DNA of 42,995 nt, taken from assembly GCA_945861865.1 (NCBI GenBank), contig CAMAWN010000025.1:1-42995 (forward strand), written 5' to 3'. The first letter of the stretch is position 1, and each line of letters opens with the position of its first letter. The position numbers and the translations under genes are program-made. Positions 1-8,390 of this stretch are shown here, piece by piece. A model generated the notes under the pieces. The model ran no database searches. It worked only from the letters and a program-made list of their open reading frames with translations, and was not told where the DNA came from. This DNA comes from Candidatus Kuenenia stuttgartensis. Its GTDB lineage: Bacteria > Planctomycetota > Planctomycetia > Planctomycetales > Planctomycetaceae.

Positions 1-567
1 CAGCGCGGCGAGGCCGGGCGGAATCGGGATGATGTCCGGCAGGTCGTGGGTTGCTCCGCCGATCGTGAAGTAACTGTAGGTCAGGCGTGCTCCGCAGAGT
101 TCCTCGAACAGGTCGAGAATGATTTCCCGTTCGCGGAAGGCGTACAGGAACGGGCTGAACGTGCCGAGGTCCAGGCCGTAGGCTCCCATGCCGACCAAGT
201 GGCTGGCGATGCGGCCGAGTTCCGCGACCAGCACGCGAATGGTCATCGCCTTTTCGGGGACTTCCAGGCCGATCAGCTTCTCGACGGCCAACGCCATGCC
301 GAGGTTCATGTTCATCCCGGCGAGGTAATCCATGCGGTCGGTGTACGGCACCCACTGTGGCGTCGCGAGGTTCTCGCCGATCTTCTCGGCACAGCGATGC
401 AGATAGCCGATGTGCGGCGTGATCTCGTGGATGATCTCGCCGTCGGTCCGCAGCAGCAGTCGCAACACGCCGTGCGTGCTCGGATGCTGCGGCCCCATAT
501 TGACGAGCATCTCGTCGGTGCGAACGTCGAACTCGATGACGCGGGAATCTTCGAGAGTCAGGCTCAT
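1..567 (-). CDS. nuoD: NADH-quinone oxidoreductase subunit D, N-terminal part (cut by window edge)
   Basis: This is the 49-kDa-type subunit of the peripheral arm of complex I, which helps form the quinone-binding cavity. The 189 visible codons run off the left edge; the family is usually about 400 residues. The N-terminus carries the family hallmark NMGPQHPSTHGVLRL, followed by GYLHRCAEKI and a segment with YTDRMDYLAGMN, all characteristic of NuoD. The ATG is preceded by AGAGG at a 5-base gap, which fixes the start. It is the last visible gene of a minus-strand nuo cluster and lies 82 bases after nuoC, with a hairpin in the gap. NuoD and NuoC are fused in some bacteria but separate here. The identification is secure; the C-terminal half cannot be judged. 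Confidence 0.95.
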   Translation of the reverse strand, partial: MSLTLEDSRVIEFDVRTDEMLVNMGPQHPSTHGVLRLLLRTDGEIIHEITPHIGYLHRCAEKIGENLATPQWVPYTDRMDYLAGMNMNLGMALAVEKLIGLEVPEKAMTIRVLVAELGRIASHLVGMGAYGLDLGTFSPFLYAFREREIILDLFEELCGARLTYSYFTIGGATHDLPDIIPIPPGLAAL

Positions 568-579
568 AGAAACCTCTGG

Positions 580-651
580 AGGATGGGCACTCTTGCCCGT
601 CTTGTTTTCATTCCGTCAGTGAACGCAGGGACGGGCGAGAGTGCCCATCCT
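580..651. repeat. Inverted repeat (REP-like hairpin) between nuoC and nuoD
   Basis: Two 22-base arms (580-601 and 630-651) match as an inverted repeat at 21 of 22 positions around a 28-base loop. The right arm overlaps the nuoC stop codon, and the left arm ends just before the nuoD ribosome binding site. There is no T-run, so it is not a classical Rho-independent terminator. It could stabilise or process the mRNA between the two genes. Confidence 0.8.
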
Positions 652-1183
652 ACTTGCCCCGCACTCCGTGGTATTCCAGCGGCATGTCGTAGTCTTTGCG
701 GAGCGGATGGCCTTCCCAGTCTTCAGGGCAGAGAATGCGTTTCAAGTTCGGATGCCCCGTGAAGTTCACGCCGACGAGGTCGTAGCATTCTCGCTCGTGC
801 CAATCGGCAATCGCCCAGATGGACGTGACCGATGGCACGTCGGGAATCGACTTGGTCGCGTCGTCCTTCCAGCGCGGGACTTTGACCTTGAGCGTGATGC
901 GATGCCGCAGCGCGTAGCTGGTCAGGTGATAGACGACCTCAACGTGCGGCTGATGATTGAACTTCGCGGCCTTCTTGGCATCGGGTTCAAAGTAATCGAC
1001 GCCGGTCAAATCGTTGAGGTGGTCGAACTGCGTCCGCTCGTCGTGCTTCAAAAAGCGGGCAACATCGACGATCGCGTCGGCGGCGACTTCGATCCACGGG
1101 TCTTTGGCGGTGAAGTTCGAGCCGGTGATTTTGGACTCACCGAAATTGCTGACGAGAAGCTTGTGGAGGTCTTCGGCGGTCAT
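650..1183 (-). CDS. nuoC: NADH-quinone oxidoreductase subunit C
   Basis: This is the 30-kDa-type subunit of the complex I peripheral arm, 177 residues from the chosen ATG. The C-terminal signature is clear: [18 protein letters not shown], then [19 protein letters not shown], matching the family pattern ERE-x-D-x-G-x5-GHP and the [10 protein letters not shown] block. The ATG at 1183 follows directly after an AT-rich heptamer repeat, and no Shine-Dalgarno sequence is present. A longer reading upstream only translates the repeat ([10 protein letters not shown]) and intergenic DNA, so it is rejected. nuoA lies upstream (86-base gap) and nuoD downstream. nuoB, which usually sits between nuoA and nuoC, is absent here. 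Confidence 0.95.
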   Translation of the reverse strand: MTAEDLHKLLVSNFGESKITGSNFTAKDPWIEVAADAIVDVARFLKHDERTQFDHLNDLTGVDYFEPDAKKAAKFNHQPHVEVVYHLTSYALRHRITLKVKVPRWKDDATKSIPDVPSVTSIWAIADWHERECYDLVGVNFTGHPNLKRILCPEDWEGHPLRKDYDMPLEYHGVRGK

Positions 1184-1226
1184 GGGATTTGAGATTTCAA
1201 ATTTGAGATTTGAGATTTGAGATTTC
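1184..1226. repeat. AT-rich heptamer tandem repeat abutting the nuoC start codon
   Basis: On the minus strand the unit is CAAATCT, repeated about five times with one inverted variant (AAATTTGAAAT). It ends in AAATCCC immediately before the nuoC ATG. A nearly identical array occupies the same position before nuoA. The composition contrasts sharply with the GC-rich surroundings. Seven-base units translate in all frames to strings such as [11 protein letters not shown], which explains spurious N-terminal extensions here. Confidence 0.85.
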
Positions 1227-1269
1227 GGAATCGTGTAAGAGCCCGCGATCCACTGGAGCGAAGGCGGAA

Positions 1270-1800
1270 TTACGCAGCAACATCTTCGACGGGACCGGGC
1301 TGTTGATAGGCTCGGACCCAATCGAGATCACCCCGTTTCCAGACGTAGGCGAAACCGACGAGCAGCACGACGAAGAAGACCGCGATATCGACGGCGCTGA
1401 CCATTCCGAGCGTCAGTGCGGTGTCGGCCGAGATCGCTTGCGAGGCGTCGAGCGTTCCCGGAGTAACGTTCAACAGTTTCTCGGAAATTTGAATGCGAGC
1501 TTCCGAGGTTGGAGAGAGTCGGGTATCGGCAAGTTGCATCGCTCCACCGTAGACCGAGGCCCACGGGTAGAAGAACGCGACTTCGACGTCGAAGATGATG
1601 AACAGCAGCGCGACCGTGTAGTACCGCAGGTCGAATTGGATGTAGCTGGAGCCGATGGTTGGCTCGCCACATTCATAGATCGCATCTTTTTCGGGAGTCG
1701 GCAGCGTCGGGCGGACGAGGCGGCCGATGATCAGTGGAGCCGCCACGATGCCGATTCCGGCGACGATGAAGAGGACGATATGGCCAACGAGGTCTGTCAT
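1270..1800 (-). CDS. nuoA: NADH-quinone oxidoreductase subunit A, with an enlarged loop
   Basis: This is a membrane subunit of complex I, 176 residues with three predicted helices: about 6-28, 70-92 and 136-160. Family motifs present are [11 protein letters not shown] (the conserved ECG in the loop after helix 1), [19 protein letters not shown] (the strongly conserved FDVE of helix 2) and FYPWA. The protein is longer than most NuoA (about 120-150 residues) because roughly 40 extra residues lie between helices 2 and 3. The ATG at 1800 abuts the AT-rich repeat, with no Shine-Dalgarno sequence; the longer upstream frame is repeat and intergenic sequence. The upstream neighbour is a DUF2203 gene ending inside that repeat; nuoC is downstream. 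Confidence 0.93.
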   Translation of the reverse strand: MTDLVGHIVLFIVAGIGIVAAPLIIGRLVRPTLPTPEKDAIYECGEPTIGSSYIQFDLRYYTVALLFIIFDVEVAFFYPWASVYGGAMQLADTRLSPTSEARIQISEKLLNVTPGTLDASQAISADTALTLGMVSAVDIAVFFVVLLVGFAYVWKRGDLDWVRAYQQPGPVEDVAA

Positions 1801-1843
1801 GGGATTTGAGATTTCAAATTTGAGATTTGAGATTTGAAATTTG
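1801..1843. repeat. AT-rich heptamer tandem repeat abutting the nuoA start codon
   Basis: This is a second copy of the array seen before nuoC, with the same order of CAAATCT units, the same inverted variant and the same AAATCCC junction with ATG. The stop codon of the upstream DUF2203 gene (1814-1816) lies inside the array, so the last residues of that protein (ISNLKSQI) are encoded by the repeat. Confidence 0.85.
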
Positions 1844-2308
1844 CGATCGAGGTTGCGGTCGCAGGTCATCCACCGATTGCCGGCCTTGAACACCGGCAGT
1901 GAGTTCGTGCCAGAAGCCGACTTCCGGCTCGCCGAGCTTCCAGCACAAGTAGGCCTCGCGGTCATCGACCAGCGTCGGGAAGTCGATCAAGCCGATGTTC
2001 GGGTCTTTCAATTCGATGCCGAGTTCGGCCAGTTCCTGGGCGAAGACATTGAGCTTTTCGACGTCCGCCTGAATGTCCGCCTGCATTTGATCGAGTTCTT
2101 CGGTGTACGGCGACGCCACTCGCTTTGATCCGAGTTGATTGCGTTCGATGAGGTCGATCAACCGCTGCCGACGCTCGGAGACGTCGCGGAACAATTCCAC
2201 GATGTCGCTGACGATCGCACGCACCAGTGGTAGACGCTGGTTCGCTTCGGCCAGAGTGAAGTATCGCTTCGATTGCTCGTTCGTCGATTCCTTGGCGGCG
2301 GACTTCAT
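1814..2308 (-). CDS. DUF2203 family protein
   Basis: This is a 164-residue soluble protein of unknown function. The DUF2203 pattern is clear: an N-terminal YFTLAEANQRLPLVRAIV block, a central charged helical region (about 35-90) likely to form a coiled coil, and the family core GIELKDPNIGLIDFP followed by CWKLGEPEVGFWHE. The last eight or so residues are encoded by an AT-rich repeat and are probably not functional. The ATG lies 3 bases after the nuoI stop and the stop is 13 bases before nuoA, so it is almost certainly co-transcribed with complex I genes. Any role in complex I assembly is inference from position only. Confidence 0.88.
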   Translation of the reverse strand: MKSAAKESTNEQSKRYFTLAEANQRLPLVRAIVSDIVELFRDVSERRQRLIDLIERNQLGSKRVASPYTEELDQMQADIQADVEKLNVFAQELAELGIELKDPNIGLIDFPTLVDDREAYLCWKLGEPEVGFWHELTAGVQGRQSVDDLRPQPRSQISNLKSQI

Positions 2309-2311
2309 GGC

Positions 2312-2863
2312 TTAATGCTCACTGGCTTCAAATTCGAAAGGGCTGGGTTCGCCTTTGACCCAAACCGGTTCGTACAGAACCTTCGATTCGGACACGGCGG
2401 CCGGGTTGAGCGTCGTTTGGCCCCAGGCGGTTTGCAACGGCAGCTTGGCGTAATCGACGACGCAGCCATCGCGGCTGTAGCAACTCAGATCGTGATTCGA
2501 GCCCATGAAGATGCAGTCCACGGGACACGGCTCGACGCACAGAGCACAGAACATGCACTTGGTGTAGTCGATGGCGAAGCCGTCGATGCGAAAGCCCTTG
2601 CCAACTGTGTTCTTCGATTTCTCAATGTAAATGCAATCGACCGGACAGGCGACCGCGCACTTCTCGCAGCCGATGCAGGTCGTCAGGTCAAAACGATGGA
2701 AGCCGCGGTAGCGAGCTTTGACCGGAACTGGCTTTTCCGGGTACTCGAAGACTTCCGCAAAAGGTGGGCGGCGGTACGTTTTGAACATGGTCAAGCTCGT
2801 GACCCACATCCCTTGGAGGACCGTGCTGACCGCGGACCAGACATTCCGAATCCAATTGATCAT
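2312..2863 (-). CDS. nuoI: NADH-quinone oxidoreductase subunit I (2 x 4Fe-4S ferredoxin)
   Basis: This subunit passes electrons through two 4Fe-4S clusters toward the quinone site of complex I. The 183-residue protein has an N-terminal amphipathic segment ([17 protein letters not shown]) and two CxxCxxCxxxCP motifs, [12 protein letters not shown] and [12 protein letters not shown], separated by [19 protein letters not shown]. This spacing is characteristic of NuoI. I chose ATG 2863 because the longer frame translates a GC-rich palindrome upstream (RRLSGLRP); no strong Shine-Dalgarno sequence is visible for either. It is the first gene of the minus-strand cluster, 3 bases ahead of the DUF2203 gene. 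Its upstream position relative to nuoA is not the usual gene order. Confidence 0.93.
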   Translation of the reverse strand: MINWIRNVWSAVSTVLQGMWVTSLTMFKTYRRPPFAEVFEYPEKPVPVKARYRGFHRFDLTTCIGCEKCAVACPVDCIYIEKSKNTVGKGFRIDGFAIDYTKCMFCALCVEPCPVDCIFMGSNHDLSCYSRDGCVVDYAKLPLQTAWGQTTLNPAAVSESKVLYEPVWVKGEPSPFEFEASEH

Positions 2864-2916
2864 GACGTTCGTGACGCTTTCGGTGAGGCGGAATTCCTGA
2901 CGACACAATCCGTTAA

Positions 2917-2931
2917 CCGGCCGGAGGCCGG
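2917..2931. repeat. Short perfect GC palindrome upstream of nuoI
   Basis: CCGGCC-GGA-GGCCGG forms a perfect 6-base stem with a 3-base loop. It lies in the gap between the divergent nuoI and MFS genes, about 54 bases before the chosen nuoI start. It could be a short repeat element or part of a regulatory site; nothing distinguishes these. Confidence 0.4.
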
Positions 2932-3085
2932 ACAGGCGGCGGGGATTATAGGTGCGAGGCAAACAGACTCAAGGCATCAGCAAGCCATCGCGAACCCCGA
3001 TCCCACCTTCGGTTGCAGCCCGCGAGTGCTTCGGCTGTACTGCTCCAACTTTTGAACCCCGCCTCCAGCCAGAAATGATTTCGTC

Positions 3086-4510
3086 ATGCACGGTCTCGAA
3101 GAATTCAAGAGCAATCTGCCAGACGATCCGGCCGCAGGTCCGTGGTACAAGGAGTTGACTCGCTATCACTGGTTTGTGTTGATGGTTGCGGCACTCGGCT
3201 GGCTGTTCGACACGATGGACCAGCAGTTGTTCAACCTGGCTCGTATGCCGGCCATGAAGGAGTTGCTCGCGGTTCCGGGCCAGACGCCGGATGAATTGAA
3301 AGCCTTGGTGAATTTTTATGGTCCGTTGGCGACATCCATCTTCATGATCGGTTGGGCGACTGGCGGTTTGATCTTCGGAGTGCTCGGCGACCGAGTTGGG
3401 CGTGCGAAGGTCATGTTGTGGACGATTCTGATTTACTCGATCTGCACGGGGCTGAGCGCGTTTTCGGTCGGCTTCTGGGACTTCGCGTTCTACCGGTTCC
3501 TGACCGGCCTGGGGGTTGGCGGCGAGTTCGCAGTCGGTGTGTCACTCGTGGCGGAGGTGATGCCGAATCGCGCTCGGCCGTTCGCGCTCGGCATGCTGCA
3601 AGCGTTGTCGGCGGTCGGCAATATTTCCGCAGCGCTGATGAACATCGCACTCGGCCAAGTGGAGAGCGCCGGCGGCTTAGAAAACTTGTCCGTTGGAGAA
3701 ACACCAATTAAGGCGTGGCGGATTCTCTTTTTGATCGGCACGGTTCCCGCTCTCTTGGCGATCTTCATTCGCCGCAACCTCAAGGAACCGGAAACCTGGA
3801 AGGCTCAACACGACGCCGGGGTCGGCAAACAATTGGGATCATTCGCAGAATTGTTCGGCGACCCGCGCTGGCGCAAGAACGCGATTGTCGGCTTGTTGTT
3901 GGCGTCGTCGGGGATCATCGGTCTGTGGGGCATCGGCTTCTTCAGCTTCGACCTACTGTCGCCCGTCTTCCGCAAGCATTTTGAAGCTCAGGGTCTCGCC
4001 GAGAACGTCGTCAGCGGCAAAGTGGCGACGTGGGTCGGCATCACGTCGGTGATGCAAAACATCGGCGGGTTCTTCGGCATCTACGCCTACAGCCACATGA
4101 CAAGCATCTTCGGCCGCAAGCCAACCTTCGCGGTGTCGTTCGTCGCGGCGATGTTCAGCACCGCTCTGGTCTTCTGGAACCTGGACCAATTCAGCGAAGT
4201 GTTTTGGATGATCCCACTGATGGGCTTCTGCCAACTCGCGCTGTTCGGTGGCTACGCGATTTACTTCCCGGAGTTGTTCCCGACTCGGCTGCGATCAACC
4301 GGCACGAGCTTCTGCTACAACGTCGGCCGCTATGTCGCCGCTGGCGGCCCGTTCGCGTTGGGCATGCTCACCAGCAAAGTTTTTTCCGCGGCCAACGGCT
4401 ATCAAGAAGGAATGCGATACGCCGGCGTGACGATGTGCTCCATCTTCATCCTCGGCCTATTGGTTCTGCCGTTCGCGCCGGAGACGAAGGGCAAGCCGCT
4501 GCCGGAGTGA
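3086..4510 (+). CDS. MFS transporter, sugar/organic-acid permease type
   Basis: This is a 474-residue integral membrane transporter with about twelve hydrophobic segments. The major facilitator motif A is visible after helix 2 (GVLGDRVGRAKVM), and helix 4-5 carries RFLTGLGVGGEFAVGVSL followed by AEVMPNRARP, the pattern of the sugar and organic-acid:H+ symporter branch. The C-terminal half has FPTRLRSTGTSFCYNVGR, also typical of that branch. The substrate cannot be read from sequence. It stands alone on the plus strand, divergent from nuoI and convergent with the HD-domain gene. The ATG at 3086 is the natural start, since the membrane part begins about 25 residues later. Confidence 0.88.
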   Translation: MHGLEEFKSNLPDDPAAGPWYKELTRYHWFVLMVAALGWLFDTMDQQLFNLARMPAMKELLAVPGQTPDELKALVNFYGPLATSIFMIGWATGGLIFGVLGDRVGRAKVMLWTILIYSICTGLSAFSVGFWDFAFYRFLTGLGVGGEFAVGVSLVAEVMPNRARPFALGMLQALSAVGNISAALMNIALGQVESAGGLENLSVGETPIKAWRILFLIGTVPALLAIFIRRNLKEPETWKAQHDAGVGKQLGSFAELFGDPRWRKNAIVGLLLASSGIIGLWGIGFFSFDLLSPVFRKHFEAQGLAENVVSGKVATWVGITSVMQNIGGFFGIYAYSHMTSIFGRKPTFAVSFVAAMFSTALVFWNLDQFSEVFWMIPLMGFCQLALFGGYAIYFPELFPTRLRSTGTSFCYNVGRYVAAGGPFALGMLTSKVFSAANGYQEGMRYAGVTMCSIFILGLLVLPFAPETKGKPLPE

Positions 4511-4518
4511 ATTGGAAC

Positions 4519-4599
4519 GCGGTGTGTCAGTACCACTATGGTTCCGACGTGCTGCGCTGCAATCGAGAGATGCCATCCAAAGCGGTGCTGACACACCGC
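4519..4599. repeat. Inverted repeat between convergent genes
   Basis: The arms 4519-4534 and 4584-4599 pair at 15 of 16 positions (core GTGTGTCAG / CTGACACAC) around a loop of about 49 bases. The element fills the gap between the convergent MFS and HD-domain genes, where a bidirectional terminator or REP-like repeat would be expected. There is no T-run. Confidence 0.7.
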
Positions 4600-4609
4600 A
4601 CTCCGAAAA

Positions 4610-7000
4610 TCACCCCGCGCGTTGTTCCGGGTACTTGATGCGGGTGTGGAAGATGCTGATCAGGGACTTGGTCAGCGATTCTTGGATGAGGTTGATTTCG
4701 CTGAGTGTGAGCGTGCTTTCCTCGAATTGGCCGTCGAGGAGTTTGTCCATCGTGATGGCTCGAACGAGACTTTCGATGCGTTTGGGGGTCGGCTCGCTGA
4801 GCGTGCGGCTGGCGCTTTCGACGGCGTCGGCGAGCATCATCACGCCGGACTCACGCGACTGCGGCTTGGGGCCGGGGTAGCGGAAGCTGGACTCTTCGAC
4901 TTCGATGCGATCGGGATGATCTTCGGCGGCCTTCGACGCAGCGTGATAGAAATACTGCACCAGCGTCGTGCCGTGATGCTGCTCGATGAAGTCGACGATC
5001 GGGCGCGGCAGGCTGTGCTGCTCGGCGAGGTCCACGCCGTCTTTGACGTGGCCGATAATGATCAGCGTGCTCATGGCCGGGTTCAGGTGCTCGTGCTTGC
5101 TGGATGAGCCTTCGAGCATGTTTTCGATGAAGTAACTGGGCTTGAGCATCTTACCGATGTCGTGGAAGTACGCTCCGACGCGGACCAGCAGACCGTTGGC
5201 GTCGATCCGTTCGGCGGCGGCTTCGGCCAGCGTGGCGACGGTGATCGAGTGGTTGTAGGTGCCGGGTGCTCGGCGGACGAGTTCTTGCAGCAGCGGGTGC
5301 GAGACGTGGCTGAGTTCCAGCAGGCTGATGTCAGTGACGATGCCGAACGTCGCCTCAATGAACGGCAGGCTGCCGGCGACGATGTAGCCGGCAGCGAGGC
5401 ACCAACCGGCTCCGCGCAGGCTGTGCAGCAGCAGAGCTTGATCGTGCCACAACAGGTCGAGCGATTGCGTCTTGATGATCGCCGTGCCCCACGTCACGAG
5501 CGCGTACACGACTCCGCACCAGAAGCCGATCTTGATGAGCGACGAGCGTGAACGAATTCGGCCGAGCGGCACGATGGCGGTCGCAGCGACGCTCATCAGC
5601 ACGACAAACTCGCCGGTGTCGGTGACCGAGGACAGCGTCAGTAGCAGGCTGAGCGTGAACGCGGTCAACGCGGCGAGGTCTTGGTTGTACGCGATCGCCA
5701 GAATCATCACCGTGACGATCAGCGGGATGACCTCTGCTCGCCACGGATCGAAGCTGAGGATGCGGCCCAGAAACGCCGCCAGCACGATCGCTCCGAGATA
5801 CACGGCCAAGCCGCTGAGTCGCTCGACCAGACGTGGTTCATTCGCGACGAGGTAGTAGCCGTTGAGTACCGTCAGCACAAAAATCAGCACGAAGACCGTC
5901 GTGATACGGAGCGTGCGATTTCGCAGCGAGACATTTTGTTCGACTTGGTCGTACTCGTCGCGGAGCACATCGAGCGCGGCCTGATCGATCTTCTGGCCGG
6001 GGGTGACGAGCACGTCCCCCTGGTTGTACGGATCAGTGACGTTGGCCACTTTTTGCCGAGCCTCGCGTCGCGTGATCTGCGTCAGCAGCGGATCGTACCG
6101 CAGCGAAACGAGCGTTGCGTGATTCGACAGCAGCCAGCGTTCAAACGAGCCTTGGATCGCCAACAACTGCGGGAACTGCGTCCAGCCTTTGCCGAACTTG
6201 CCTTCGCTTTGCAGCAGATTCGTGAGCAGCACCTCCGCCGGAGCGACAGCGTCTTTGAACGCCGCTTCGCGTGAGGGAAGGTCGTCCGGGAGTTTTAGGA
6301 TCGCCAGCGATTGATCGGCGCGAATCTTGTTGCGGCTGAGTTCAAACGGATCGACGATGCCGTATCGCTGGACCGGCTCCAAGAATGATTCCGCGTCGCT
6401 GACCAGTTGCGCGATGCGGTCGGACATGTCGTCCGGTCGAGCGATAAATTCCTCGGCGACCATCGGATCGTACGGGCGGCCGGTGAACAGTGCGGCTCGC
6501 AACTTGCGAAATTCCTGCTCCTGCATTTCCGGTGGCATGTCGTCCATCGGCCGATCGACTTCCGTCCACAATCCGAATGCCAAGCGTGTGCTGGAACGAA
6601 CGGATTCCAGCGTCTCGGCCTTCGCGATCTCTTCCAGGTCAGACTTGAGCGACTTGAGGACACGTCCCGTGGTGCTCGGCTCCAAGCGGAACACGAATGG
6701 GACTTGGTCCTCGGCTTGGGTTTTCGCGCGGTCAGTCTCGAAGCGGTTGATCCGTTTGAACGGCACCTGAGCCAGAATTCCATGCGGCTGGTAATCGCCC
6801 AGCCGGTAGGTGAACGGCGTTCGCCACGCCTCGACCGCGCAGAGCAACGCGGCCATCGCGATCAGACACACGAAGAGCCGCATCAGAACATTGCGATCGG
6901 TCAGCGCGTCGCCGATCAACCGCAGCAGCGAATCGTCTCGCAGTGTGGAGACTCGCGCGGTTCGTTTGCGTCGGAAGGAAACTGGCCCGAAGAGGATCAT
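4610..7000 (-). CDS. PgpH-type 7TM receptor with intracellular HD phosphohydrolase domain
   Basis: This is a 796-residue membrane protein. By family knowledge (Listeria PgpH) such proteins hydrolyse cyclic di-AMP. One N-terminal helix (about 40-60) is followed by a large extracytoplasmic 7TMR-HDED region (about 60-365). Then comes a bundle of six to seven helices (about 367-560) and a cytosolic HD domain. Metal-binding residues are present: the His of GTYNHSI, HDIG at 613-616, GHVKDG and EQHHGT. The phoH gene ends 57 bases upstream on the same strand, which matches the phoH-pgpH order in Firmicutes. No Shine-Dalgarno sequence precedes the ATG; a start a few dozen residues later, nearer the first helix, is possible. 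Whether this organism makes cyclic di-AMP is not visible here. Confidence 0.9.
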   Translation of the reverse strand: MILFGPVSFRRKRTARVSTLRDDSLLRLIGDALTDRNVLMRLFVCLIAMAALLCAVEAWRTPFTYRLGDYQPHGILAQVPFKRINRFETDRAKTQAEDQVPFVFRLEPSTTGRVLKSLKSDLEEIAKAETLESVRSSTRLAFGLWTEVDRPMDDMPPEMQEQEFRKLRAALFTGRPYDPMVAEEFIARPDDMSDRIAQLVSDAESFLEPVQRYGIVDPFELSRNKIRADQSLAILKLPDDLPSREAAFKDAVAPAEVLLTNLLQSEGKFGKGWTQFPQLLAIQGSFERWLLSNHATLVSLRYDPLLTQITRREARQKVANVTDPYNQGDVLVTPGQKIDQAALDVLRDEYDQVEQNVSLRNRTLRITTVFVLIFVLTVLNGYYLVANEPRLVERLSGLAVYLGAIVLAAFLGRILSFDPWRAEVIPLIVTVMILAIAYNQDLAALTAFTLSLLLTLSSVTDTGEFVVLMSVAATAIVPLGRIRSRSSLIKIGFWCGVVYALVTWGTAIIKTQSLDLLWHDQALLLHSLRGAGWCLAAGYIVAGSLPFIEATFGIVTDISLLELSHVSHPLLQELVRRAPGTYNHSITVATLAEAAAERIDANGLLVRVGAYFHDIGKMLKPSYFIENMLEGSSSKHEHLNPAMSTLIIIGHVKDGVDLAEQHSLPRPIVDFIEQHHGTTLVQYFYHAASKAAEDHPDRIEVEESSFRYPGPKPQSRESGVMMLADAVESASRTLSEPTPKRIESLVRAITMDKLLDGQFEESTLTLSEINLIQESLTKSLISIFHTRIKYPEQRAG

Positions 7001-7057
7001 TTTGATTTTATTGGAATTCGTCAGGCGAGCGGGACTGACGTCCTCCGCTCGCCAAAT

Positions 7058-8104
7058 CTATTTGTGCCGCCGTTTTTGGGCGATCTGTTGATCGCCGTCG
7101 TAGGCTTTGACGATCTCGCCGACCAGCCGATGCCGGACAATGTCTTGAGTCGTCAGTTCCACGCACGACAGGCCGGGCAAATGGCCGAGCCGGCCGAAGG
7201 CGTCGATCAGGCCACTGGGGACTTCTGGCGGCAGGTCGATCTGCGTGACGTCGCCGGTCACGACGATCTTCGACTCCTGTCCCATGCGTGTCAGAAACAT
7301 TTTCATCTGAGTGATCGTCGTGTTCTGCCCCTCGTCGAGGATCATGAACGTGCTGTTGAGGGTCCGGCCGCGCATGTACGCCAGCGGGACGATCTCGATC
7401 ACGTCGGCTTCGAGGTATCGCTTCACCTGCTCGAAACCAAGAATATCGTTCAGGGAATCCAGCAGCGGGCGCAAATACGGGTTGAGCTTGGCGTGCATGT
7501 CGCCAGGCAGGAAACCGAGCCGCTCGCCCGCTTCGACCGCCGGGCGGACGAGCACGATCTTGCGGACCTGATCTTGTCGCAGAGCATTCACGGCCATCGC
7601 GACGGCGAGGTACGTCTTGCCCGAACCGGCCGGGCCAATGCTGAGCGTGATGTCGCTCTGGCGAATCGCTTCGACGTACTTGAACTGCCCGGGGGTGCGC
7701 GGATGAATCTTCGCGATTCGGTCGAACAGATTGATGCTTCCGTCGGAGGCATTCGCTTTGGCACCGTTGCCGTTCGGCTTGGATCGCGCGGTTCCTCGCA
7801 CGATCACGGCGTCGTCAGCGTGGTTTGACGCAGTTTCGCTGCCGCCACTCAGGTGAGCCTCGATCACGCGGACAACTTCGCCGTCACGCAGCATTCCCTG
7901 CTTTTCGAGGAGTATTTGCAGCTCGGCGAAGATTTCCCGGCCGTGTTGAACTTGGACCTCCGTGCCGAAGAGGTGGAGTTCATCGCCTCGAATCACGACC
8001 TCGATCCCGACGGAGTCGCGAACTTTTCGCAGGTGTCGGTCACGTTCTCCAAACAGGGCGCGGATGAGGTCTTGATTCTCGAAGTTGATTGTCGCTTCTG
8101 ACAT
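7058..8104 (-). CDS. phoH: PhoH family ATPase
   Basis: This is a 348-residue cytosolic P-loop ATPase of the PhoH/PhoL family, implicated in RNA metabolism and often linked to ybeY. The N-terminal KH-like part (about 1-110) is followed by a low-complexity linker. Walker A is GPAGSGKT at 157-164 and the Walker B-like segment is MILDEGQN. The strings LVRPAVEAGERLGFLPGD and VVTGDVTQIDLP are diagnostic for PhoH. I chose ATG 8104 (MSEATINFENQ) because upstream codons read arginine-rich intergenic sequence. Transcription leads into the HD-domain gene 57 bases later. ybeY is encoded about 6 kb away on the other strand, so the usual cluster is split here. Confidence 0.93.
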   Translation of the reverse strand: MSEATINFENQDLIRALFGERDRHLRKVRDSVGIEVVIRGDELHLFGTEVQVQHGREIFAELQILLEKQGMLRDGEVVRVIEAHLSGGSETASNHADDAVIVRGTARSKPNGNGAKANASDGSINLFDRIAKIHPRTPGQFKYVEAIRQSDITLSIGPAGSGKTYLAVAMAVNALRQDQVRKIVLVRPAVEAGERLGFLPGDMHAKLNPYLRPLLDSLNDILGFEQVKRYLEADVIEIVPLAYMRGRTLNSTFMILDEGQNTTITQMKMFLTRMGQESKIVVTGDVTQIDLPPEVPSGLIDAFGRLGHLPGLSCVELTTQDIVRHRLVGEIVKAYDGDQQIAQKRRHK

Positions 8105-8291
8105 GCCTGGTTGTACCACGTGCCGTCGAGGTACCCGCGACATCCGCGAGCGTCGGCAGGATTCTAGGTCGCGAATGACGCCAGTGAAAGCGGCGAATTC
8201 CGTTCGGAGCACGCTGCGATCCGCAAACTCCACCTGGATTGCCAATCGCCGACAACGCGAACTCCTCACGCAGCCAGAGGTTTGAACGCGA

Positions 8292-8347
8292 AAGTCCTCG
8301 CGCGCACGGCACGACCGGAGAAGTCCTCAAGCGCGGCACAACCGGAG
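8292..8347 (+). repeat. Tandem direct repeat, two copies of about 28 bases
   Basis: Both copies share AAGTCCTC, then a GCGC-rich segment, then GGCAC(G/A)ACCGGAG. They are directly adjacent and sit in the divergent promoter region of phoH and the ATPase gene. They could be paired protein-binding sites or a decayed duplication. Confidence 0.6.
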
Positions 8348-8390
8348 TTCGATCAACTGGCTGCCGCACAGATTGCGTTCGCAATGTGGA

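Noticed and set aside
46..762. 238-residue plus-strand frame
   Set aside because: It is the antisense of nuoD and the start of nuoC, whose conserved motifs are on the minus strand.
1210..1809. 199-residue plus-strand frame
   Set aside because: Antisense of nuoA; its start is made of the AT-rich repeat (MRFEIS).
6407..7828. 473-residue plus-strand frame
   Set aside because: Antisense of the HD-domain and phoH genes; long only because of GC-rich codon bias.
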